Of a DNA stretch of 64,000 nt, positions 48,907 to 57,391 are shown one piece after another. The notes beneath the pieces were generated by a model, which worked only from the letters and a program-made list of their open reading frames with translations, had not been told where the DNA came from and ran no database searches. Source of the DNA: Sphingobium algorifonticola (lineage in GTDB: Bacteria > Pseudomonadota > Alphaproteobacteria > Sphingomonadales > Sphingomonadaceae); contig NZ_RZUL01000005.1 in assembly GCF_004005485.1 (NCBI RefSeq), positions 124,001 to 188,000 on the forward strand, given 5' to 3'. Made by a program: the position numbers and the translations under genes. Positions within the stretch are counted from its first letter, which is position 1; the number at the start of each line of letters is the position of its first letter.

Positions 48907-50061
48907 CTGGCGGGACATAGTGTCGGGATCGACACGCTTGGGCGGACGCAGCACACCGGGCACCAGCGGCAAAAACCGTTCGCGGTGAACGATCCAGCGC
49001 GCTTCGAGTGATTTCAGCGGCTTGCGAAGCCGCAGCGCGGGACTTTCCACATAATGCCACGACAAGGCCGCGAGCACTGCCGTGGTAGGCAATGCGACGG
49101 CGATGTTGATGGCCCAATGCTGCACTGCCGGGCCGATGGCCATATAGGCTTGTTGAACGACGTAGCTGTAAAGGAAGATGGCGTAGCTGTAATCGCCGCG
49201 CTTGAGGATAGCGATCTTGGGCGGGTTACACAAGCCAAGCCAGATCGTGAAATAGGCGATGGGGACGGGTGCCACGAAATCGCCATAAATGGGAAAGCTC
49301 ATCAGCAGGATGCTGCAAACGCCCGCGCCGATCCCCAGCCGGGCATTCCAGCGTACCCGGTCGCGCCAGAGATAGAAGGCGACCGAAGTGAGGAAGCAGA
49401 TGACCAGCAGTATCGCAGGCATTCCGGTCGGTGGACGATCCGCGCCAGTGCCATGCCGCAGGACGAATATCCCAATGGCCAGCATCCACCTCAGCACTAC
49501 GGTCAACAGGAACATGCCGCGCCGTCGCGCGATGCTGAAGACAGCAAGCCCGGCCAGCACAATATAGCAGAACAGTTCGATAGGAATTGTCCACAACTGC
49601 CCGTTCACGCGCTGCGGATTGGGATTGTCGAGGAACAGACCGGGCAACTCATAGCCGATGAACCCTGTTGCCGTTGCCAGATACCGCCAGAATGTCCCGT
49701 CGCTGAAGTATGTCTGGAGCGGTACGGCGGTCAGAATCGGCCCGACGACGAGCGCCGAAAACAGCATCATCACGGTCAGCGCCGGATAGATGCGGATGAC
49801 GCGCAAGCCGATGAAACTGACCATCGACGGACAGCGTTCGAGCGACCCGGCGACCAAAAAGCCGGAAACCGAGAAAAACATCGGCACGAGCATACCGATC
49901 AGCGCCCGCCAACCTGTGGTCTGCACGGCATCCTGAAAGTCGGGGCCATAAGTGGTGACGACCGAATGCCAGCAGACGATGGCACAGGACAGACCGATCC
50001 TGAGATAATCGAACCCCGAAGGACGACCTCCGGTGCGGGTGATTTGCTCGTCCAGCGTCAT
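48889..50061 (-). CDS. Acyltransferase family 3 membrane protein
   Basis: Integral-membrane O-acyltransferase of about 390 residues with ten hydrophobic segments and the family start FDYLRIGLSCAIVCWHSVVT (His and Arg in the catalytic arrangement), GFLVAGSLERCPSM and HYVESPALRL near the end. Such enzymes add acetyl or succinyl groups to polysaccharide units. GGAG lies eight bases before the ATG at 50061; an upstream start adding 12 residues is less likely. It opens the polysaccharide locus on the minus strand, ahead of a glycosyltransferase and the polymerase. Confidence 0.9.
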   Translation of the reverse strand: MTLDEQITRTGGRPSGFDYLRIGLSCAIVCWHSVVTTYGPDFQDAVQTTGWRALIGMLVPMFFSVSGFLVAGSLERCPSMVSFIGLRVIRIYPALTVMMLFSALVVGPILTAVPLQTYFSDGTFWRYLATATGFIGYELPGLFLDNPNPQRVNGQLWTIPIELFCYIVLAGLAVFSIARRRGMFLLTVVLRWMLAIGIFVLRHGTGADRPPTGMPAILLVICFLTSVAFYLWRDRVRWNARLGIGAGVCSILLMSFPIYGDFVAPVPIAYFTIWLGLCNPPKIAILKRGDYSYAIFLYSYVVQQAYMAIGPAVQHWAINIAVALPTTAVLAALSWHYVESPALRLRKPLKSLEARWIVHRERFLPLVPGVLRPPKRVDPDTMSRQSGSGL

Positions 50062-50181
50062 CGCTGCGTCTCCACGCGTGCAGCCATGGCGCTGCACTGC
50101 GGTGAAGCAAAGACGCGGCCTAAGGCTGGTTGTGTCCCTCTCCCCCCGAAGGTTGCACTCGAATATGTTGCAACTGCACAG

Positions 50182-50985
50182 TTACGCGCCTTTCCCGAGC
50201 AAGCCAAACAGCTTGCGACGAAATGCCCTGAGGCGCGGCGGAATGATGGCGAGCAGGGTATATTGCATGACGGTTTTCAGAAATGCGGCGCGGTCGCCCG
50301 TGGCGGCATGATGCACGATGCGGGCCGCGCAACTGTACATCAGCTGATTGATTCGCCGACTGACCGAGATGTTGCCGGCATGATAATGGCGGCGCACCAG
50401 CGTTTCGGGCACGGCGGCGAAGCGATATCCCGCCCGCAGCCCGGCCAGATAGAGCGCATAGTCCTGCGCATTCACGAAGGTCTCGTCGTAGCCGCCGAGC
50501 GCCAGTATCCGCTGCCGACGAAAGGCCAGCGAGGGATGCAGAAGGACGTTGCGACGGGCCAGTCCCGCACAGATCGAGTCATGGTCCACCGGGCAGCGGA
50601 TGGCATAGGGGCGTGTTGCCTCCTGCGCGACGCCTTCGCCCCAGGTCGCGACGAAATCCGCACCCGTGCGTTCAAAGCAAGCGAGCTGGCGTTCGATCCG
50701 TTCCGGCAACGATTCGTCATCGTCATCTGCACGCACGATGATATCAGCTTCTTCGGCTGCGACGATCCCCCGGTTCAGCGAAGCCGTGATGCCGAGATTA
50801 CGGTCGTTGAAGACGAAGCTGATTTGCGGCCATTGCGCCTTGAGCGCCGCCTGTTCCTCGCCGGATGTCGTCCGATCGACGACAACGACGATCCGGTCGG
50901 GCATTCGCGTCTGGCCAAGCAGCGCAGGCAGATGACGGTCCCAACCGGCATGCGCCATGGTCGGCAAAAGCACCGCGACATTCAT
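50182..50985 (-). CDS. Glycosyltransferase family 2
   Basis: GT-A fold glycosyltransferase of 267 residues. It opens with VAVLLPTMAHAGW, has FNDRNLGITASLNRGIVAAE and the metal-binding ADIIVRADDDDESLPERI (DxD region), then GYDETFVNAQDYALYLAG. It probably adds a sugar to the lipid-linked repeat unit on the cytoplasmic face. Its ATG overlaps the polymerase's stop (ATGA), so the two are cotranslated. The sugar cannot be told. Confidence 0.9.
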   Translation of the reverse strand: MNVAVLLPTMAHAGWDRHLPALLGQTRMPDRIVVVVDRTTSGEEQAALKAQWPQISFVFNDRNLGITASLNRGIVAAEEADIIVRADDDDESLPERIERQLACFERTGADFVATWGEGVAQEATRPYAIRCPVDHDSICAGLARRNVLLHPSLAFRRQRILALGGYDETFVNAQDYALYLAGLRAGYRFAAVPETLVRRHYHAGNISVSRRINQLMYSCAARIVHHAATGDRAAFLKTVMQYTLLAIIPPRLRAFRRKLFGLLGKGA

Positions 50986-52382
50986 GCGGCCTGTCCCGAT
51001 ATATGGCCGCTTGCATTTCCGCGGCGGGCGGCAGGTGCGAACGCGCGGCGCCAGCGTCGACCCTGCGCTTCATCCGCGCCCGATTGCGCCTGCATCCGCG
51101 CCGTATTGGTACGCGCAATGTTTATGACAGCGGCCAGAATGAAGAAGATGAGGAAGTCCGACTGGAGCGGGCCTTCGTTGTGAAAATAGATGTGGACGAT
51201 ATAGGGCACGAAACCCAGCCAGAGGAACAGTGTGGCACGGCTCGTAGGCAGAATGATCGGGATCAAGGCAAGGATGAAGAAGCCATATTTGCCCAGCAGC
51301 AATAGAAAATAATTGTGGACGGGCCACTGCCGCACTCGTTGCGGGCCATCCTCATAACGCAGTTGCGAGAAGAACTGTTCAGCGTAGCGCATGCTGTCAA
51401 AGGTCAGGCCATATCCCATGGGGCGCGCCTGAACGAGCATCCAGCCATAATTGCGCAGCGTTGTGCGACCAACGGCCGAGCCATCATCCGTGGAGGCCAC
51501 GCGGACCCCAGCGTCATCCATCGATTCGAGGATGGGCTGCGCGGCAACGGAAGCCAGCAAAAGCGCGGGAAGCACGATCAGCAGGAGTCCCGGTGCTCGC
51601 AACGCAAAATAGATGGCGAAGAAAATGGCCATGCCCAGCAACGGCGAACGGTTTCCCGTCACCGCCGCCAGCAATCCGAATATCAGACAACCGACCAGCA
51701 GCGCCCAATCGATCGAGCGATTTTTATGGGGGTCAGTGGACAAGGCGCGCCACGCGAACAGAGCCGCGATCGCAAGACAGGTGTGAGTCGCGAACAAGAC
51801 CGGCGAATAGGCGAGGCCCATGGCGCGGGCGCGACTAATATAGATATCTTGCGTGGCAGCGGTATCGTTCGATAGTCGGCCAATTATTGCACGAGCCTCC
51901 CACGCAGCATTAACACCAAGTGCTTGACCCACAGCGAAGATCGCACTGAACGCCAATGCCGCCAAAAATGTCGCAATTATTACACGGGGACCAAAATGAA
52001 GTACCAGCGTGTATACGATAATTATACCGATCGCCGCTTGTACATGGATTTCAAAAACTTGTATTGTTACTTGTACTATGTCCGCGTGTGAAAGGATGCT
52101 CGTAAACACTCCCAATAGTGCAGCGAATAACAATACTAATAATATCCGCCAGCAGTGTGCGAAGGTTACAAAAATCTTCTTTGGCATAGCGAGAAAAAGA
52201 ATTGCTCCTGAACCAAGAAGAAAGACAGACCTCAGTGGCAGCGGGCCAGCGGATAGTTTGACAGCATTTACTGATAGTGTGATTGAAACGGCAAAAAGTA
52301 AAAGCGCAGTTTTCAACAATATAGAAAGACGCCTGTCAGATTTTACATCTGACATTCGTGTGCCAAGAATAGCTCGATCCAT
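50982..52382 (-). CDS. O-antigen/polysaccharide polymerase (Wzy/ligase family)
   Basis: Inner-membrane protein of 466 residues with about ten hydrophobic segments and the Wzy_C-like periplasmic loop (GRTTLRNYGWMLVQARPMGY, WPVHNYFLLLLGKYG), as in O-antigen polymerases and ligases. It likely joins lipid-linked repeat units on the periplasmic side. Starts at 52382 and 52355 are both possible; no clear ribosome-binding site decides. The N-terminal quarter is coded by AT-rich DNA, unlike the rest of the gene, which points to a mosaic gene. It precedes the family 2 glycosyltransferase. Confidence 0.85.
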   Translation of the reverse strand: MDRAILGTRMSDVKSDRRLSILLKTALLLFAVSITLSVNAVKLSAGPLPLRSVFLLGSGAILFLAMPKKIFVTFAHCWRILLVLLFAALLGVFTSILSHADIVQVTIQVFEIHVQAAIGIIIVYTLVLHFGPRVIIATFLAALAFSAIFAVGQALGVNAAWEARAIIGRLSNDTAATQDIYISRARAMGLAYSPVLFATHTCLAIAALFAWRALSTDPHKNRSIDWALLVGCLIFGLLAAVTGNRSPLLGMAIFFAIYFALRAPGLLLIVLPALLLASVAAQPILESMDDAGVRVASTDDGSAVGRTTLRNYGWMLVQARPMGYGLTFDSMRYAEQFFSQLRYEDGPQRVRQWPVHNYFLLLLGKYGFFILALIPIILPTSRATLFLWLGFVPYIVHIYFHNEGPLQSDFLIFFILAAVINIARTNTARMQAQSGADEAQGRRWRRAFAPAARRGNASGHISGQAA

Positions 52383-53400
52383 CGCTTTAATTTTGCCTCG
52401 CACGACTAGGTATCCTGTGATGGCCTGTGGCACAGCGGTTGTCCGTCATCAAGAACAGCCCCCGTGGAATGAAGCCGTCTATAGCGTAAATTGAACCATA
52501 TGCCGCAGGAAAATTGTGCGTTGCAACAAAAAGACTAATTATATGCCACAAAACCGTAACATAAGATAAATAGCTTCAAATTATCCAGATACCTATAAGC
52601 CAAAAATAATTTGCTGTAAATGTAAGATCGTAAATTCACAATTTCTATACTTATTAAGTAGGAGGTTGGGTTGATATCAAATATTAAAAACATTGTAGCA
52701 AAAAAATCACGTTATAAGCGCTCCAAGTTATTTTTAAAACTACTAAATCCATCAGAAGACAGTACCATACTTGACTTGGGAGGAGGCAAAGGTAGACATT
52801 TTGCTAGCGTTTTTCCATTTAGAAAAAATGTTACCATATCTTGTTTTATACAAAGTAATTTAGATTACGCAAAAAACAATTATGGATTTAATACTATATT
52901 ACTTGATGGAACTCAAGAAAAGTTGCCATTTGAGGATAATCATTTTGATATTGTATTTTGCTCCTCAGTTATTGAACACGTAACAGGGCCAAAATCTCAA
53001 GCTATTGCCGATTTCAAGTCAGATGGCGATATTTTTCGAACTAAGGCTTATGACTATCAAAAAAACTTTGCGCTAGAAATACAAAGAATTAGCAAACGGT
53101 ATTTTGTTCAAACACCTGACAAACGTTTTTTTGTGGAAGTCCATAGCTGGATTCCTCTGCTCGGATATCTGCGTACGCATAATCAATGGAAAGTAATTAA
53201 ATTATTCAATAGATTCTGGCCTAGAAAAGATGAAAATCCAGATTGGGCGCTACTATCAGTCAGGGAAATGAAGGAATTTTTTCCCGACGCCACAATTCAT
53301 TACGAAAAATTATTTGGAATTAACAAATCAATAATAGCAGTGGGTCCGCGATAATCGTTTCTTGTAATTCAGTATTTTCAAGGCTCGATATCGTAATTTT
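51950..53400. other. AT-rich patch inside the polysaccharide locus
   Basis: Base composition falls from the high GC of the neighbours to about 35-43% GC here. It covers the 5' part of the polymerase gene, the intergenic region and the methyltransferase, and GC is high again by about 53450. No transposase, repeat or attachment site was found at either edge. Confidence 0.75.
52671..53354 (+). CDS. SAM-dependent methyltransferase (AT-rich, foreign-looking)
   Basis: Class I methyltransferase of 227 residues, with the SAM motif TILDLGGGKGRHFAS, DIVFCSSVIEHVTGP (motif II) and a C-terminal part that resembles polysaccharide-modifying enzymes. The gene is far more AT-rich, with Lys/Asn/Ile codons, than every flanking gene, so it was probably acquired recently. 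The start is a TTG at 52671 with AGGAGG five bases upstream; no ATG is nearby. It is divergent from the polymerase. It may methylate a sugar of the repeat unit. Confidence 0.85.
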   Translation: MISNIKNIVAKKSRYKRSKLFLKLLNPSEDSTILDLGGGKGRHFASVFPFRKNVTISCFIQSNLDYAKNNYGFNTILLDGTQEKLPFEDNHFDIVFCSSVIEHVTGPKSQAIADFKSDGDIFRTKAYDYQKNFALEIQRISKRYFVQTPDKRFFVEVHSWIPLLGYLRTHNQWKVIKLFNRFWPRKDENPDWALLSVREMKEFFPDATIHYEKLFGINKSIIAVGPR

Positions 53401-53576
53401 GCGCGATATATTCCATAGCTGTACGATTTTGGCGTCTCCAACAGCGTAGACTTTTGCTGCGGCGCAATGCATAGCGGCGGCGGTTCGTCGGCGGCGACCC
53501 GGCGATCGGGGGTGCGATCGTTGGTCCTGTCCGCCGGTTGGACACGCTGACTGCCGAGAGACAGGGTGCTGTGGTT

Positions 53577-54665
53577 ATGCGTAACAGGGTTTTCGTGGTC
53601 GGTGCGCGCGGCATCCCGGATGTCGAGGGCGGGGCCGAAAAGAACGCGGAGCGGCTTTTCCCCTTGATGGTCAGGCGCGGCTGGGACGTGACGCTGGCGG
53701 GTATCGCCGACAATCTGAAATCTTCCGACTATCGCGGCGTGAAACTCGTCGGTGCACCTGCTTCGCGGCTGTTGCGGACCGACAAGCTGTTTTATTATGT
53801 CGCCGCGATCTTCATGGCGCTGCGGCGTCGACCGCATGTCGTCCACATGCAGGGGCTTGGATCGGCGATCATGCTCTGGGCCTACAAGCTGATAGGCGCG
53901 CGCACTGTCGTCCGCTACGGTTCGGCCGATTATCTGCTGCCCAAATGGGGCTTTCTGGGCCGCATGGGCTTTCTGTTCAGCGAGTTCCAGTTGCGCTTTG
54001 CCGATGCGGTCATTGCGGTGACACCGGCGCTTGCCGACCGGCTGGCGGCGCGCGGCATCAAGGGCAATGTCCATGTGATCGCCAATGCCACCGACGCGAG
54101 TGACGATTTCGACGGTTCACCCCCGCCCGAACTGCCCCCCGGACCTTATTTTCTGGCGGTCGGCCGTGTGACCGAACAGAAGAACGTCCATCGGCTTGTC
54201 GAGGGGTTCAACCTGTTCGCAAAGGACCATCCCGAAGCCTTGCTGGTGATCGCCGGCGGTGTCGATGATGAGAGCTATATGGTGCAGGTGCGGCCGCATC
54301 TTACGCCCCGCACGTTGCTGCTCGGCCGCCTGCCGCGCTCGTCGCTCGGCGCGCTGTACAGCGGTGCGCATTGTTACATCAACAGCTCCATCCACGAAGG
54401 CAGCTCCAACGCGGTGCTGGAGGCGATCAGCTGGAAAGCGCCGATCCTGCTGAGCGACATTCCCGAAAACCGGGACTTTGGCATCGGTGATGCGCATTAT
54501 TTCGATCCGGAGGACCCTGTGGCGATTGCCAGTGCGATGGCACGGGTGATGGCCGACCGCGAATCCCTGATCGCCGATCCGGCGAAGTTCATGACGTGGG
54601 ACGATGTCGCCGACCGGACGTCCGCCGTCTATCGCGCAATCGGCCTTGTGGCTGCGGCGCATTGA
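53577..54665 (+). CDS. Glycosyltransferase family 4 (first of two)
   Basis: GT-B retaining glycosyltransferase of 362 residues: N-terminal FVVGARGIPDVEGGAEKNAE (donor-loop glycine run), FADAVIAVTPALADRLAARG, and C-terminal SIHEGSSNAVLEAISWKAPIL. It is followed after 11 bases by another family 4 enzyme and then the flippase in one plus-strand operon. The ATG at 53577 is used; an in-frame GTG two codons upstream with better spacing to an AGG is an alternative. It probably builds the repeat unit. Confidence 0.9.
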   Translation: MRNRVFVVGARGIPDVEGGAEKNAERLFPLMVRRGWDVTLAGIADNLKSSDYRGVKLVGAPASRLLRTDKLFYYVAAIFMALRRRPHVVHMQGLGSAIMLWAYKLIGARTVVRYGSADYLLPKWGFLGRMGFLFSEFQLRFADAVIAVTPALADRLAARGIKGNVHVIANATDASDDFDGSPPPELPPGPYFLAVGRVTEQKNVHRLVEGFNLFAKDHPEALLVIAGGVDDESYMVQVRPHLTPRTLLLGRLPRSSLGALYSGAHCYINSSIHEGSSNAVLEAISWKAPILLSDIPENRDFGIGDAHYFDPEDPVAIASAMARVMADRESLIADPAKFMTWDDVADRTSAVYRAIGLVAAAH

Positions 54666-54676
54666 GCGATCGTCCG

Positions 54677-55792
54677 ATGCATGTGCTCACCCTGTTTCTG
54701 TCGGCTGGCAAATCGCTGACATGGTGGGACAGCGAAGGCCTGCTCTCGCGTGAAATACTGCTGTATCTGGAATTGCTGCGGCGGGACACGTTCGATCGCA
54801 TCCAGATTTTCACCTATGATGCGGCCGACCGGGCTTTGGTGGCGCAGCGGGCCGCCGGCGATCCGCTGTTCGGCCGTATCGACCTGATCGCGCCGACAAG
54901 CGGGCGGGGCGGGGCGGCTTGGAGCATCCTTGGCGTCATGCGGCATCGCGCGGCGATCGCCCGATCGCGCGTGCTCAAGACGAACCAGATCAGCGGCGCA
55001 TGGGCGGCAATCCTGGCTCGGTTGCTCACGGGGCGCCCACTGGTGCTCCGCATGGGCTATGTCCTGTCCCGCCGCTTTACCCTGAACGGTCAACGGCTGA
55101 AGGCGTCGCTTGCGGCATTGGTGGAGCGGTTCGGCATTGCGTGCGCCACGCGGGTGATTGTCACCTCACGCGAGGCCGCCGATCATTTCGCGCGCAAGGG
55201 CATGGGACAGGGGCGCGTGCGGCTGTTGCCCACTTATGTCGATACCGGCATTTTCGCGGCCAAGACGGACTATGACTTCGACGGCCCGGCCATCGCCGTC
55301 GGGCGGATGCGGCCGCAGAAGAACCTGCCCGAATTGCTGCGCGGCTGCGCCAACGCCGGTGTGGCGCTGACGCTGGTAGGCAAGGGCGAACAGGAAGGCG
55401 AACTGCGCGCGCTGGCCGATACGCTGCCTGTCCCGGTGACGTTCATCCGGTCGATAGACAATGCCGATCTGGCGGCGCTGATGGCGCGCCATTGCCTGTT
55501 CATCCTGCCCAGTCTCCACGAAGGCCTGCCCAAGGTATTGATCGAGGCTATGGCAACCGGCCTTGTCTGCATCGGTACGCCGATACCCGGCATCACCGAT
55601 CTGATCGAGGACGGCGTGACCGGCTATCTGACCGACGGGTTCGATGCGGACGCCATAGCGCGCGCCATCGGACGCGCCCGGTCCGAGCGGAGCGGCGGGA
55701 TCGGCGGGGCGGCGCGTGCGCGGATCGAGCAGGCCTTCGGGCTGGGCGTCTATGCAGACGCGGAAGCGGCGATCTACGCGGAACTGGCATGA
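54677..55792 (+). CDS. Glycosyltransferase family 4 (second of two)
   Basis: GT-B glycosyltransferase of 371 residues. It starts HVLTLFLSAGKSLTWWDSEG, has VIVTSREAADHFARKG, the donor-site segment AVGRMRPQKNLPELLRG and the C-terminal LPSLHEGLPKVLIEAMATGLV (E-x7-E region). Its stop overlaps the flippase start (ATGA). It presumably adds a further sugar of the repeat unit. Sugar specificity is unknown. Confidence 0.9.
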   Translation: MHVLTLFLSAGKSLTWWDSEGLLSREILLYLELLRRDTFDRIQIFTYDAADRALVAQRAAGDPLFGRIDLIAPTSGRGGAAWSILGVMRHRAAIARSRVLKTNQISGAWAAILARLLTGRPLVLRMGYVLSRRFTLNGQRLKASLAALVERFGIACATRVIVTSREAADHFARKGMGQGRVRLLPTYVDTGIFAAKTDYDFDGPAIAVGRMRPQKNLPELLRGCANAGVALTLVGKGEQEGELRALADTLPVPVTFIRSIDNADLAALMARHCLFILPSLHEGLPKVLIEAMATGLVCIGTPIPGITDLIEDGVTGYLTDGFDADAIARAIGRARSERSGGIGGAARARIEQAFGLGVYADAEAAIYAELA

Positions 55793-57051
55793 CCGCAGAG
55801 GCACCGCGCAAGCGTTCCGGTCGCCGGGCCGCGATCCTCGACTGGCTGGCCAAAGGGCCGTTCGCCATCGCCGCGTCGACATTGCAGGGCGGCGTCAACT
55901 ATTTCATCGTCCTCTTCCTGAGCTTTGGTGCGGGGCTGGCCGCGACCGGCGAATATCGCACCTATTTTTCCTATTACAGCCTGTTTGCGCTGGCATCGAT
56001 GATGGAATCGAACAAGGTTTTCATCCGCTCGGTCGTTAACGACGATACGGCCGCTGCGACCGGACTGTTCGCCAATCGCCTGCTGTTCAGTGTCGGCACC
56101 GTTGTCGTGCTGGCAGGCATATGGGCCGTCGGGCTACTGATTGAGCAGCCGCTGCTCGATCCCATGATCCTTGCCATCGGTCTTGTCGGTGCCGTCATCT
56201 ATCCGTTCGATTTCTATATAGCCGAATTGCAGGCGCGCCGACGTTTCCGCATGCTGTTCGTTGTCGAAAGCGTCAAATATGGCGGCGCGCTGCTGGTTTT
56301 CATCCTGATGGTGAGGACCGGGTTTGGCATCGGTGCGGCGGTGCTGGCGCAGCTGGCATTCATGGGGCTTTGCAATATCAGCTTCTTTCGCCTGTTCAGC
56401 CGTCGCTGGGTACTGTTCGGCGAGGTGTGGCGGCGGTTTGGCGCATTGATTGCCGGCGGTCCGGCGCATCAGGCAAGGCTGTACAGCTTTGCCAATATCT
56501 TCCCGGCATCACTGGAACATGTCGACAAGCTGCTTGTCGGCTGGGTCTTTGGCCTGGAGTTTCTGGGGGTCTATACGCTCGCCTATTCGACCGGCCGCTT
56601 TCTGTACAATATTCTGAAGCCTGCCATGTATGTCTATTACCGGCGTTTTGTGGATGCGATGCCGGGGTGGCCGCTGCTGCGGCGGGTGAGCCTGATCTTC
56701 ACGATATTGGGCGTGGGAACCAGCATCATTTTCTTGGCTGCGATCGCCTATGTGCCGCAGATGGCGAAGTTCGCAGACGGGCGCTGGGCGACGGTCATCC
56801 TGTTTTGCAGCTATGGCCTTGGTATATTGCACGCCGTCTACTCGCAGGCCTTTGCGCTCAACAAGGATTCGGTCGCATCGCATTCCTTCCGCGCCCATAT
56901 GCGCGCAACGGCCATATCGCTGATACTGCTGACCGTGGCGCTGGGAAGCCCGCCGATGCTGGCGCTGATCTTGCTGGCGTTGCAATATCCGGTGCGCGAC
57001 GGACTTTCGGTGCTTCTGATGGACCGTTATCGCCGGTCTGGCGGGACCTGA
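55789..57051 (+). CDS. Polysaccharide flippase (Wzx-like, MOP superfamily)
   Basis: Integral-membrane translocase of 420 residues with about 12 transmembrane helices and the family pattern, e.g. GPFAIAASTLQGGVNYFIVL at the start and LLVGWVFGLEFLGVYTLAYS in the middle. It would flip lipid-linked repeat units to the periplasm for the Wzy-type polymerase. It is translationally coupled to the preceding glycosyltransferase. The spike-base-like gene follows after 73 bases that include a hairpin. Confidence 0.88.
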   Translation: MTAEAPRKRSGRRAAILDWLAKGPFAIAASTLQGGVNYFIVLFLSFGAGLAATGEYRTYFSYYSLFALASMMESNKVFIRSVVNDDTAAATGLFANRLLFSVGTVVVLAGIWAVGLLIEQPLLDPMILAIGLVGAVIYPFDFYIAELQARRRFRMLFVVESVKYGGALLVFILMVRTGFGIGAAVLAQLAFMGLCNISFFRLFSRRWVLFGEVWRRFGALIAGGPAHQARLYSFANIFPASLEHVDKLLVGWVFGLEFLGVYTLAYSTGRFLYNILKPAMYVYYRRFVDAMPGWPLLRRVSLIFTILGVGTSIIFLAAIAYVPQMAKFADGRWATVILFCSYGLGILHAVYSQAFALNKDSVASHSFRAHMRATAISLILLTVALGSPPMLALILLALQYPVRDGLSVLLMDRYRRSGGT

Positions 57052-57092
57052 ACAAAAGCCTGTCCTACACATCAGCGCGAGACATATAGGGA

Positions 57093-57121
57093 ACATCCTT
57101 TTTTCCTGTTCGAAAGGATGT
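57093..57121 (+). promoter_or_regulatory. Hairpin covering the ribosome-binding site of the spike-base-like gene
   Basis: ACATCCTTT (57093-57101) is perfectly complementary to AAAGGATGT (57113-57121), extended by one G-T pair, with an 11-base loop. The second arm contains the AAAGGA ribosome-binding site that lies six bases before the ATG at 57125, so pairing would hide it. Confidence 0.65.
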
Positions 57122-57124
57122 CTC

Positions 57125-57391
57125 ATGGCCGATATGTTCGCTGCTTTTGCCGATACCCCGCTCGCGCCTGCATCGGCACCCTATATGGTAACACCGCATG
57201 ACAGCACAGCCTTGCCCGCCGTTCCGAAGGCACTGTACGTCGGCACCGGGGGCACGATCGTCCTGCGCGGCATGGCGGGCAGCACCGACGTGACCTTCCG
57301 CAACGTGGCCAACGGGCAGATCATCGATGTCCGCGCAAGCCATGTGCGGGCCACCGGCACGACCGCGACCGATATTGTGGCGCTGGCCTGA
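57125..57391 (+). CDS. Spike base protein, Rcc01079 family-like (gene transfer agent head-spike base)
   Basis: An 88-residue protein that matches, in my recollection, the spike base (Rcc01079/GhsA) family of gene transfer agents: a flexible start, then HDSTALPAVPKALYVGTGG, VTFRNVANGQIIDVRASHV and the end ATGTTATDIVALA. In Rhodobacter GTAs this protein anchors the head spike that binds capsular polysaccharide. Its TGA overlaps the ATG of the next gene (TGATG), so the two are translated together. The gene sits inside a polysaccharide locus with no other phage or GTA gene visible. An AAAGGA ribosome-binding site lies in a hairpin arm. Confidence 0.7.
   Translation: MADMFAAFADTPLAPASAPYMVTPHDSTALPAVPKALYVGTGGTIVLRGMAGSTDVTFRNVANGQIIDVRASHVRATGTTATDIVALA

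Noticed and set aside
49054..51183. Plus-strand frame of about 700 codons across acyltransferase and glycosyltransferase
   Set aside because: It crosses two real minus-strand genes and their boundary; its translation is Arg/Gln/Asp-rich with no domain.
51950..53400. Prophage or transposon as explanation for the AT-rich patch
   Set aside because: No integrase, transposase, target duplication or attachment site is present; recombination within the locus explains it more simply.
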